Both the position numbers and the translations under genes were made by a program. DNA of 64,000 bases from an uncultured Latescibacterota bacterium (GTDB lineage Bacteria > Latescibacterota > UBA2968 > UBA8231): assembly GCA_958295495.1 (NCBI GenBank), contig OY282352.1, positions 1,860,001 to 1,924,000 on the forward strand, written 5' to 3'. This document shows, one piece after another, positions 1-6,395 of the stretch. Every line of letters begins with the position of its first letter. The first letter of the stretch is position 1. The notes under the pieces are model-generated. The model saw nothing but the letters and a program-made list of their open reading frames with translations. It made no database searches and was not told the origin of the DNA.

Positions 1-425
1 GGGCTTTGCTGAAACTCGGCCATACCATGCGACATTATGCGTACGCAGCGCACGAGTGCGGCGCGTTGCCGGTCGGAAAACCCTTGCGTGATCCGCAGCA
101 CCCGCGGGGTGTTGGCCACGAGCTGGCGTTCGGCGAGCAGCATGCTGTCGGACAGGCGCGGCGCAAGCTGCTCGGCGAATGGAGCGGGCGGCTCCTCGCC
201 CGCGACGACCCGGATGAATCGCTCGGAAAATTCGCACTTCCCGCTGGCCGCGAGAGTCGGCTCATCCTCGATGGTGTCCGCGATGCGGCACAGCAAATAC
301 GCGTTGCCTACGACATCGCGCAGGCCAGACGGAAGCTGCGGAATGGTGAGTGCGAATGTGCGCGAGACCTCTTGCAGGATCGCGTGCTGCCACGCGAGAT
401 CAGCGGCATGTTCGTCTGTGGTCAT
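1..425 (-). CDS. Squalene synthase (farnesyl-diphosphate farnesyltransferase), 3' end cut by window edge
   Basis: The minus strand reads open from an ATG at 425 to the window edge, giving 141 residues with no stop. The translation contains SRTFALTIPQLP, then YLLCRIADTIEDEP: the first aspartate-rich motif (DTIED) that binds Mg-diphosphate in squalene/phytoene synthases. This spacing and wording match the eukaryote-like FDFT type found in some bacteria, which condenses two farnesyl diphosphates to squalene for hopanoids or sterols. The second Asp-rich motif and the C-terminus lie outside the window. A plausible promoter lies 20-50 bases upstream. The overlapping plus-strand frames have no family-like content. 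Family is clear; the end product of the pathway is inferred. Confidence 0.85.
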   Translation of the reverse strand, partial: MTTDEHAADLAWQHAILQEVSRTFALTIPQLPSGLRDVVGNAYLLCRIADTIEDEPTLAASGKCEFSERFIRVVAGEEPPAPFAEQLAPRLSDSMLLAERQLVANTPRVLRITQGFSDRQRAALVRCVRIMSHGMAEFQQS

Positions 426-447
426 AGCAATCTCGAAGTATTTTAAT

Positions 448-475
448 ATAATATACCTTCATCTTGGATATACAA
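448..475 (-). promoter_or_regulatory. Putative sigma70 promoter for the squalene synthase gene
   Basis: On the minus strand a -35 box TTGTAT (470-475) is followed after 16 bases by a -10 box TATTAT (448-453), one mismatch from consensus. Transcription would start near 441, about 16 bases before the ATG at 425. Seen by eye only. Confidence 0.4.
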
Positions 476-511
476 CGACATCGGCCCTCTACATTGTAGC
501 CTCCGCGCCCG

Positions 512-539
512 TTGCAGAAAACGCATCTTCTACTATAAG
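512..539 (+). promoter_or_regulatory. Putative sigma70 promoter for the amidase gene, possibly leaderless
   Basis: TTGCAG (512-517), a 16-base spacer and TATAAG (534-539) form a near-consensus promoter. The start site would fall at about 544-546, on the ATG at 544 itself, and no Shine-Dalgarno sequence precedes that ATG. The transcript may therefore be leaderless. Confidence 0.4.
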
Positions 540-543
540 TGAT

Positions 544-1155
544 ATGGAAATAGACCTTAATCACCGATTAAAAGGCGTCAACTACATCGAATCGCCCAAC
601 CAAGGCGGCCCTTTTGCCCCGGGCGCACCCGACGCGATCATCATTCACTTTACGGCCACAGCCAGCGCCGAGTCGGCCATCTATACCCTCTGCGACGACA
701 AGCGCGAAAACAAGGTCTCGGCCCATCTAGTGGTGGCTCGCGACGGCGCAGTGACGCAGTTGTTGCCCTTCGACATCATTGGCTGGCACGCTGGCGTGAG
801 CAAGTGGGGGACGCGCTCCGGGTTCAACAAGTATGCGCTCGGCATCGAGGTCGATAACGCCGGCCAGCTTTGCGAGCGCGATGGCCGCTACGAGTCGTGG
901 TTTGGGCAGCTATACCCGCCCGATGAGGTGATGCGGGGCGTACATCGCAACCAATCGGAGGCATCCTACTGGCACCGCTACCCAAGCGAACAGCTCGCGG
1001 TTGTCGAGGCGATTTGCGCCGCGCTGATCCAACGCTACGGCATCCAGTACATTCTCGGCCACGAGGAAATTGCCCCCTCCCGCAAGGTCGATCCCGGCCC
1101 AGCTTTCCCCCTCGATTCCATGCGCACCCGGCTCTGCGGCCGACCCCTTGCCTAG
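544..1155 (+). CDS. N-acetylmuramoyl-L-alanine amidase, AmpD-like (amidase_2)
   Basis: This 203-residue protein hydrolyses the amide bond between N-acetylmuramic acid and the stem peptide. It shows the amidase_2 zinc site: a histidine in IIIHFTA near residue 35, SAHLVVARDGAV, a central WHAG, GIEVDNAG, and the C-terminal GHEEIAPSRKVDPGPAF that closely matches the AmpD signature. No signal peptide is visible, so a cytoplasmic peptidoglycan-recycling role is more likely than autolysis. The start at 544 is chosen because the open frame upstream to 37 has no family similarity and opposes the squalene synthase gene. The gene stands alone between a divergent neighbour and the ABC exporter operon. 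Confidence 0.85.
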   Translation: MEIDLNHRLKGVNYIESPNQGGPFAPGAPDAIIIHFTATASAESAIYTLCDDKRENKVSAHLVVARDGAVTQLLPFDIIGWHAGVSKWGTRSGFNKYALGIEVDNAGQLCERDGRYESWFGQLYPPDEVMRGVHRNQSEASYWHRYPSEQLAVVEAICAALIQRYGIQYILGHEEIAPSRKVDPGPAFPLDSMRTRLCGRPLA

Positions 1156-1265
1156 GGATATAGACGTAGATCTCCGGCAATTGAGACGCGGCAGTAGCTG
1201 CTTTTCCCTGTTGATCCTTTCGGTTATATTCGCCCTTTCCCCTCTAACCCGGAGACGCGAAACTT

Positions 1266-2240
1266 TTGGCAGTGCCCGCCATTGATGTCCGCGAATTGAG
1301 CAAGACCTATGCGGTCCCCGTGCGCGAGGGCGGCTTGGCCGCGGCAATCAAGAGCCTAGTACAGCGCCAGACGCGCCAAGTCGAGGCCGTCAAGAAGATC
1401 AGCTTTGAGGTCGCTCCCGGCGAAATCGTCGGCTTTTTAGGGCCTAATGGCGCGGGCAAGACCACCAGTCTCAAGATGCTTTCGGGCCTCCTGTATCCCT
1501 CTGGCGGGCAAGGTCGAGTCCTCGGTTTTGAGCCGTTCAAAAGGCAGCGCGACTTCCTCCGCCAGATCACCTTGGTGATGGGCAATCGCAACCAGCTACT
1601 CTGGGATATTCCCGTAATCGACTCCTTTGAGCGCAATCGGGCCATCTACCGCCTCGAAAGAAGCGCGTATCAGCAGATCGTCGAAGAGTTGACTGAACTC
1701 CTCGACTTAGGTGTTCTCCTCGACAAGCCCGTGCGCAACCTCTCCTTGGGCGAGCGCATGAAATGCGAAGTCGCCGCCGCGCTCCTGCACAAGCCGCAAG
1801 TCCTCTTCCTCGACGAGCCAACCATCGGCCTCGACGTGACCATGCAGCGCCGGATCCGCGCCTTTTTAACCGAATACAATCAGCGCTACGGAGCCACCGT
1901 GCTCCTCACCAGCCACTACATGGCCGACGTCGAGGCGCTGTGTAAACGAGTGGTGGTCATCCACCACGGCCTACTGCTCTTTGACGGCCAGCTCACCGAG
2001 CTTGTGCAGCGCTTCTCACCGCACAAGACCATCATCGTCGAGTTGGAAAACGGGCACGGAGACCTCGGCGACTATGGGGAGATGGTCGCCAGTAGCGAGG
2101 GGCGCGTATCGCTGCGGGTGCCCAAGGCGGAGACGGCGCAGGTGACCGGACGGATCCTCAGCGAACAACCCGTTCTCGATCTGACGGTGGAGGACCCGCC
2201 GATTGAGGACGTGATCGAAGAAGTCTTTGAGCAGGCGTGA
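1266..2240 (+). CDS. ABC-2 type exporter, ATP-binding subunit (COG4586-like)
   Basis: A 324-residue ATPase of the multidrug / uncharacterised ABC-2 exporter class. Visible are Walker A (GPNGAGKTTS, near residue 60), the signature NLSLGERMK, Walker B with the catalytic glutamate (VLFLDEPTIGLD) and the switch histidine in LLTSHYM. An N-terminal extension before the Walker A and a C-terminal regulatory tail (about residues 240-324) are typical of this subfamily. The start is TTG at 1266. It ends in a GTGA overlap with the first permease, so the three genes 1266-3822 form one translationally coupled operon. The substrate cannot be read from the sequence. Confidence 0.88.
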   Translation: MAVPAIDVRELSKTYAVPVREGGLAAAIKSLVQRQTRQVEAVKKISFEVAPGEIVGFLGPNGAGKTTSLKMLSGLLYPSGGQGRVLGFEPFKRQRDFLRQITLVMGNRNQLLWDIPVIDSFERNRAIYRLERSAYQQIVEELTELLDLGVLLDKPVRNLSLGERMKCEVAAALLHKPQVLFLDEPTIGLDVTMQRRIRAFLTEYNQRYGATVLLTSHYMADVEALCKRVVVIHHGLLLFDGQLTELVQRFSPHKTIIVELENGHGDLGDYGEMVASSEGRVSLRVPKAETAQVTGRILSEQPVLDLTVEDPPIEDVIEEVFEQA

Positions 2241-3040
2241 GGGGTCTAGCCGACATCTACACTACGCTCTTTCGCACCGATCTTGCCGTGCAGTTCCAGT
2301 ACCGGGCGGCAATGGCAATCTGGCTGATCGGGCGCGTCGTTGACGCACTGGTTTTCCTTTCGGTGTGGACGGCGGTGGCCCGCTCGCAGGGCGGGCAGGT
2401 GGGCGACTTCTCTACCGGCGACTTTGCCGCCTACTACATCGTCATGATGATGATGAGCCACCTGACGTTTACTTGGTTCATGTTTGAATTTGAATATCGG
2501 GTGCGGTCGGGGGGCTTTTCGCCGCTCCTACTCCAGCCGCTGCACCCGATCCATCGCGACATCGCCACGAATATCTCCTACAAGTTTCTGACCCTCGCGG
2601 TAATGCTGCCGACGATGGGTCTAATGATCTGGCTCTTCGATCCCGTCTTCGACCCGCCGGCTTGGGCAATTTGGGCTTGGATACCGGTCATCCTGCTGGC
2701 TTTCCTGATGCGCTTTTTCGTCGAGTGGGCACTGGCTTTAGTGGCCCTGTGGACCACGCGCACGGCCGCGGCCAACCAGCTCTACTTCGCGGCTTCGCTT
2801 TTCTTTTCGGGCCAGATGGCACCGCTGTCGCTTTTGCCCGAGTGGCTCCAGACGCTGGCCGCGCTTTTGCCCTTTCGCTGGATGCTGGCCTTCCCCACCG
2901 AACTCCTGCTCGGCCGGCTCACGCCCACCGAGGTGCTCTGGGGTGCGGCGGCGCAGGTGGTGTGGCTGGGGTTGAGCTGGGGAATTTTGTCTGCGGTTTG
3001 GTCGCAGGGCGTCCGCAGATACTCGGCGGTCGGCTCGTGA
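2237..3040 (+). CDS. ABC-2 type exporter permease (COG4587-like)
   Basis: A 267-residue integral membrane protein with about six hydrophobic segments, encoded directly after the ATPase and sharing four bases (GTGA) with its stop. Features such as the N-terminal YTTLFRTDLAVQFQYRAAM helix-preceding segment and the pattern FRWMLAFPTELLLG near residue 210 are those of the ABC-2 permease half that pairs with COG4586 ATPases. It should form a heterodimer with the next gene product. The GTG start at 2237 is fixed by the overlap. Confidence 0.82.
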   Translation: MRGLADIYTTLFRTDLAVQFQYRAAMAIWLIGRVVDALVFLSVWTAVARSQGGQVGDFSTGDFAAYYIVMMMMSHLTFTWFMFEFEYRVRSGGFSPLLLQPLHPIHRDIATNISYKFLTLAVMLPTMGLMIWLFDPVFDPPAWAIWAWIPVILLAFLMRFFVEWALALVALWTTRTAAANQLYFAASLFFSGQMAPLSLLPEWLQTLAALLPFRWMLAFPTELLLGRLTPTEVLWGAAAQVVWLGLSWGILSAVWSQGVRRYSAVGS

Positions 3041-3822
3041 ACTATTTGCGACTGCTGTGGATCTTCCTGCGCATCGGCGCGATGAACGAGCTGGCGTACC
3101 GGGCCAACTTCTGGGTGCAGCTAGTGCAGAGCTTGCTCAACTTGGGGATCGCGCTGGCGGGCTTGGCGGTGATTTTCTCTCATACCGAGGAGCTGGGCGG
3201 CTGGCAGCCGGCCGAATTGGTGGCTCTCCTAGGGGTCTTCTTCCTGATGAGCGGCCTGATTGGCGCACTGATCCAGCCTTCGATGCAGCGCTTTATGGAG
3301 GATGTGCGCCTCGGTACGCTGGACTTTACCCTCACCAAGCCGGAGGATGCACAAGTGCTGGTGAGCTGCGGCGAGGTGCGGATTTGGAAGTTCTTGGACG
3401 TAGTGCAGGGGGCGGCACTGATTGCAATTGCCCTAGTCGAAATCGGGATGCGGACGGGCCTTGCACACGCGGCGGGATTTGCCTTGACGCTTGTGGCTGG
3501 CGCGGCAATCGTCTACAGTTTTTGGCTGGTGCTAGCAACAACTGCGTTCTGGTTTATCAGAGCGGAGAACATCCTAGTCATCTTCCAAGCTGTTTATAGC
3601 GCAGGTAAGTATCCGGTGGCAATCTACCCGCGCTGGCTCAAGATGGCGATGACCTTTCTGGTGCCAGTGGCCTTTGCGGTGACCGTGCCGTCGGAGGCAT
3701 TGGTGGGGCGGTTGTCGCCGGAGGTGTTGTGGGGAGCCTTGGCAATGGCGGGGGGAATGCTGGTGGGGGCGCGGGCGTTTTGGTTGTGGGGGGTGCGCCA
3801 CTATTCAGGAGCGTCGGCGTAA
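3037..3822 (+). CDS. ABC-2 type exporter permease, second subunit (COG3694-like)
   Basis: A 261-residue membrane protein, about six transmembrane segments, starting MNYLRLLWIFLRIG. The frame stays open far upstream, but the GTG at 3037 overlaps the previous stop as GTGA, exactly as at the ATPase/permease junction, so this start is preferred. Content such as LGTLDFTLTKPEDAQ and KYPVAIYPRWLK matches the second permease of this exporter family (its partners are the two genes upstream). It would complete an asymmetric exporter of unknown cargo. Confidence 0.8.
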   Translation: MNYLRLLWIFLRIGAMNELAYRANFWVQLVQSLLNLGIALAGLAVIFSHTEELGGWQPAELVALLGVFFLMSGLIGALIQPSMQRFMEDVRLGTLDFTLTKPEDAQVLVSCGEVRIWKFLDVVQGAALIAIALVEIGMRTGLAHAAGFALTLVAGAAIVYSFWLVLATTAFWFIRAENILVIFQAVYSAGKYPVAIYPRWLKMAMTFLVPVAFAVTVPSEALVGRLSPEVLWGALAMAGGMLVGARAFWLWGVRHYSGASA

Positions 3823-3893
3823 TGTCTAATGTAGGGGCAGCCCTCGTGGGTGCCCGTCCTCGGGATAGCAGCAAAACCAAAAAGGAACAAAAA

Positions 3894-4883
3894 ATGAACA
3901 ACGGACAAAGCGGCATGCACGTCGGCGTCCAAGGCATCGGGACCTCCAAGGTAGAACTGGAGTTTCTGGTGCGGCACGGAGTGACGCATATGGACGCCTC
4001 GGTAGAGGACAACGAGGTCGAGACCTTAGTGCGGCACAAGGAGGCCGCGGCCGAATACGGGGTGAGTATGGAGTCGATCCACATCGGCGTACCCAAGAGT
4101 ATCACGCTGGCGCAGGACCCGCAGCGAGACCGGGACCTCGACGAGGTTTGCCGTTGGATCGAAAACGCGGGCAAAGCCGGGCTGCGGGCATTGCTCTACA
4201 ACTTCTGCATCCTGCCGCACCAGCGCACCGAGCCCACGCCCGGGCGCGGAGGCGTGACGTACAGTTCATTTGACCTAGCGAAATTCGACAACGAAACCCT
4301 GAGCGAAGCGGGCGTGGTCAGCCGCGAAGAAGCATTTGAGCGGGCGGCCTACTGGCTGGAGCGCGTGCTTCCGGTGGCCGAGGCGAACAAGGTGCAGATG
4401 GCCTGCCATCTCAATGACCCACCCGCTCCCGTCCTGCGCGGCGTCGAGCGCTGGAACTGGCCGGTAATGGAGGGGCTCAAGCGCTTTTCCGAGTTGGTCG
4501 ATAGCCCGTATCACGGCTTTAACTTTTGCTGCGGCGTGGCGTCTGAGGGGTTGGAAAATCCGGCGCAAGAGCTCTGCGATATCGTGCGCTACTTCGGCGA
4601 GCGGGGAAAGCTCTTCAACATCCACTACCGCAACATCAAGGGCGGACTGCACAATTTCCAAGAGGTCTGGCCCGACGAAGGCGACGTCGATATGCACGAG
4701 GTCGCACGCACCCTGAGAGACGTAGGCTATGAATACATGCTGATGCCCGACCACGCGCCCTCCCACCCCGACGACAAGCCGCCCGAGGGCGTTTCGGGCC
4801 GGGTGTGCCAAGCTTGGGCCTTTCAGTTCGGGTATATCATCGCCATGATCCAAGCGGTGAACAAAGAAACGCAAACTGCTTAG
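3894..4883 (+). CDS. Mannonate dehydratase-like TIM-barrel protein (UxuA family)
   Basis: A 329-residue protein without a signal peptide. The sequence runs as a TIM barrel with MACHLNDPP, FNFCCGVASEG (a Cys-containing metal region) and NIHYRNIKG near residue 240, which resemble the metal-binding loops of D-mannonate dehydratase (UxuA), the enzyme making 2-keto-3-deoxygluconate from uronic acid catabolism. It is shorter than E. coli UxuA (394), so a related sugar-acid isomerase or dehydratase is also possible. The ATG at 3894 has an AAAGGA ribosome binding site; upstream in-frame sequence is not conserved-looking. The nearby sulfatase and rhamnonate-dehydratase-like genes support sugar-acid catabolism. 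Confidence 0.72.
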   Translation: MNNGQSGMHVGVQGIGTSKVELEFLVRHGVTHMDASVEDNEVETLVRHKEAAAEYGVSMESIHIGVPKSITLAQDPQRDRDLDEVCRWIENAGKAGLRALLYNFCILPHQRTEPTPGRGGVTYSSFDLAKFDNETLSEAGVVSREEAFERAAYWLERVLPVAEANKVQMACHLNDPPAPVLRGVERWNWPVMEGLKRFSELVDSPYHGFNFCCGVASEGLENPAQELCDIVRYFGERGKLFNIHYRNIKGGLHNFQEVWPDEGDVDMHEVARTLRDVGYEYMLMPDHAPSHPDDKPPEGVSGRVCQAWAFQFGYIIAMIQAVNKETQTA

Positions 4884-4907
4884 GGCCCTTAAACGGAAAA
4901 CTGCGGC

Positions 4908-5807
4908 ATGTCGATCCATTGGCTGAGGGCAGTGCAATTGCTGGTCTTGTTCAGTTCGTTTGGCGGAGCTCAGACCCCAAGAGAGGATGAGTTGAGGAAG
5001 GATTTGGCCGCGTTGGAGGACATCGTCTATCTAGTGGGTTTGGCCAGTGGAGCGGCACTGCTGGTCTCGCTGGGGCTGCTCGTTGCGCGTTGGCGGCTGG
5101 GGACGGTGCAGTCGCGGCGCTTTGTATTGCGCGGCGACGAGCGCCAACTACTGGCTCAATTGGCGCAAGGCCCCAATGGTGGCGAGCTGGAGTTGAGGGA
5201 TGCCGATGGTGAAATTACCGCCGTGCTGAGCAATGGGCTTAGGTTGCGCGACCGGGAAGGACAGGTGCGGGCCGACTTGCGGTTGGGGAGCGATAAGGCC
5301 CCGTTGCTGGAACTCTACGACGAGCGGGGCGAAGTGCGGGCGGGCCTTTCGCTAAGCGAGGACGGAGCCGGCAGCTTGGCTTTTTACGACGAGACCGGGC
5401 GGCCTCGTGCTGGCTTGGGTAGCGGCCACGCCGGTGCTATGCGGCTGAGTTTCTTCGATAAACAAGGACGGATGCGGCTGCAAAGCGGCCTCGAAGACGA
5501 AGAAGTGCCGGTGCTCAAGCTCTACGATGCCCAAGGCGAGGTGCGCGCCACGCTGAGCGTGCGGGCCGATGGCATGACCATGCTTGAAATGCGCGACCAA
5601 GACAGCCACACGCGCACCATCGTCGGCGTACTGGAAGAGGGGATCGCTTGGCTTGGGGTTCTCGACGAGGAACAGCGTTTCCGCGCCGGGTTAGGCCTAC
5701 CGACCGGCGGGAATCCCCGGCTGGACTTTTACGACGAAGAGGGGAAGACGCGGGCTTCTTTGCACGTCGATGGCCAAGGCCGCTTCAAGACCGACCCAGA
5801 CTCTTAG
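4908..5807 (+). CDS. Membrane-anchored protein of nine 23-residue repeats, function unknown
   Basis: The 299-residue product has a hydrophobic N-terminus (residues 5-20, possible signal peptide ending GGAQ), a second hydrophobic helix (about 39-61) and then a long repeat domain. The repeat has the form L-x-(L/F)-(Y/F/R)-D-x-x-G-x-x-R-A-x-L. The key aspartate occurs at residues 98, 115, 138, 161, 184, 207, 230, 253 and 276, so all spacings but the first are exactly 23. This suggests a regular beta-rich solenoid or stacked hairpins facing one side of the membrane. No family is recognised. It follows the UxuA-like gene by 24 bases and may be cotranscribed with it. Confidence 0.75.
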   Translation: MSIHWLRAVQLLVLFSSFGGAQTPREDELRKDLAALEDIVYLVGLASGAALLVSLGLLVARWRLGTVQSRRFVLRGDERQLLAQLAQGPNGGELELRDADGEITAVLSNGLRLRDREGQVRADLRLGSDKAPLLELYDERGEVRAGLSLSEDGAGSLAFYDETGRPRAGLGSGHAGAMRLSFFDKQGRMRLQSGLEDEEVPVLKLYDAQGEVRATLSVRADGMTMLEMRDQDSHTRTIVGVLEEGIAWLGVLDEEQRFRAGLGLPTGGNPRLDFYDEEGKTRASLHVDGQGRFKTDPDS

Positions 5808-5856
5808 ACGCGTTCTCAAAACTAGGGGTTCGGCCTCTCACTCGCCTCAAAGCACC

Positions 5857-5897
5857 GGGGACCGCGGGCGTCTCGCCCGCGAAAAACGCGGGCCGCC
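5857..5897. repeat. REP-like GC palindrome in an intergenic region
   Basis: CGCGGGC (5863-5869), loop GTCTC, GCCCGCG (5875-5881) form a 7-bp hairpin. A further CGCGGGC (5887-5893) follows after a short A-run. The 151-base gap between convergent genes holds nothing else recognisable. Such GCGGGCGTCTCGCCCGC palindromes are commonly dispersed repeats, but only one copy was noticed here. It could also act as a bidirectional stem for transcription end. Confidence 0.45.
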
Positions 5898-5958
5898 AAG
5901 GCCACTCAACACCCCCCGCAAAGCAGCCCGACCGGGGTTTTAAGAACGCAAAAAACGT

Positions 5959-6393
5959 TCACAACTCGTCGTAACGCGGCACTTGGTCAATGAAGCCGCG
6001 ATCGGTGACATAGCAATAGTGGACCAAGCCATTGGTGACCAAAAGACAGCGGGCTTGGACCACGCGGTTGTACGCGGCAACTTGGTCGAAGGTCTGCTGA
6101 CTGATGGAAACGTCCGGCTCTTTGCACTCGGCCATTAGCACGGCCCGGCCGGCGCGGTCGTGGACGATGACATCGGCGCGAAACCGCTTGCCGTGGAGGT
6201 CGATACTTTTCTCAATGGCGATCAATCCACGCGGGTAGCCCAAGTCCGATATTAGGTATTGCACCAAGTGCTGCCGCACCCACTCCTCGGGCGTCAATCG
6301 CACGTACTTGCGGCGCAAAGGGTCGAGTATCTCGCGCTTGCCTTCGATTTGGCGGATGTCAAAGGCCGCTGTCGGAAGGTTGAGGCGCTGCAT
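5959..6393 (-). CDS. Type I restriction R-subunit N-terminal-like nuclease domain protein (HSDR_N)
   Basis: A 144-residue stand-alone domain related to the N-terminal part of HsdR (PD-(D/E)XK nuclease fold). Seen are ILDPLRRKYVRLTPEEWVRQ, then RADVIVHD and VLMAECKEP, providing the D...ExK residues of the active site, and QTFDQVAAYN, a typical conserved helix. No helicase or methylase partner is nearby, so this is not a complete restriction system. The ATG at 6393 lies two bases after the stop of the upstream dehydrogenase gene, which suggests translational coupling; the longer open frame from 6504 would overlap that gene deeply and is not chosen. Biological role unknown. Confidence 0.75.
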   Translation of the reverse strand: MQRLNLPTAAFDIRQIEGKREILDPLRRKYVRLTPEEWVRQHLVQYLISDLGYPRGLIAIEKSIDLHGKRFRADVIVHDRAGRAVLMAECKEPDVSISQQTFDQVAAYNRVVQARCLLVTNGLVHYCYVTDRGFIDQVPRYDEL

Positions 6394-6395
6394 GA

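Noticed and set aside
37..543. Upstream extension of the amidase frame
   Set aside because: It is antisense to the squalene synthase gene and its residues (Arg/Ser-rich) show no family similarity; the amidase proper begins at 544.
2662..3036. Long N-terminal extension of the second ABC permease
   Set aside because: It overlaps the first permease in another frame; the GTGA junction at 3037 gives the coherent start.
5959..6393. Complete restriction-modification system
   Set aside because: Only the HsdR N-terminal-like domain exists; no methylase, specificity or helicase part is near.
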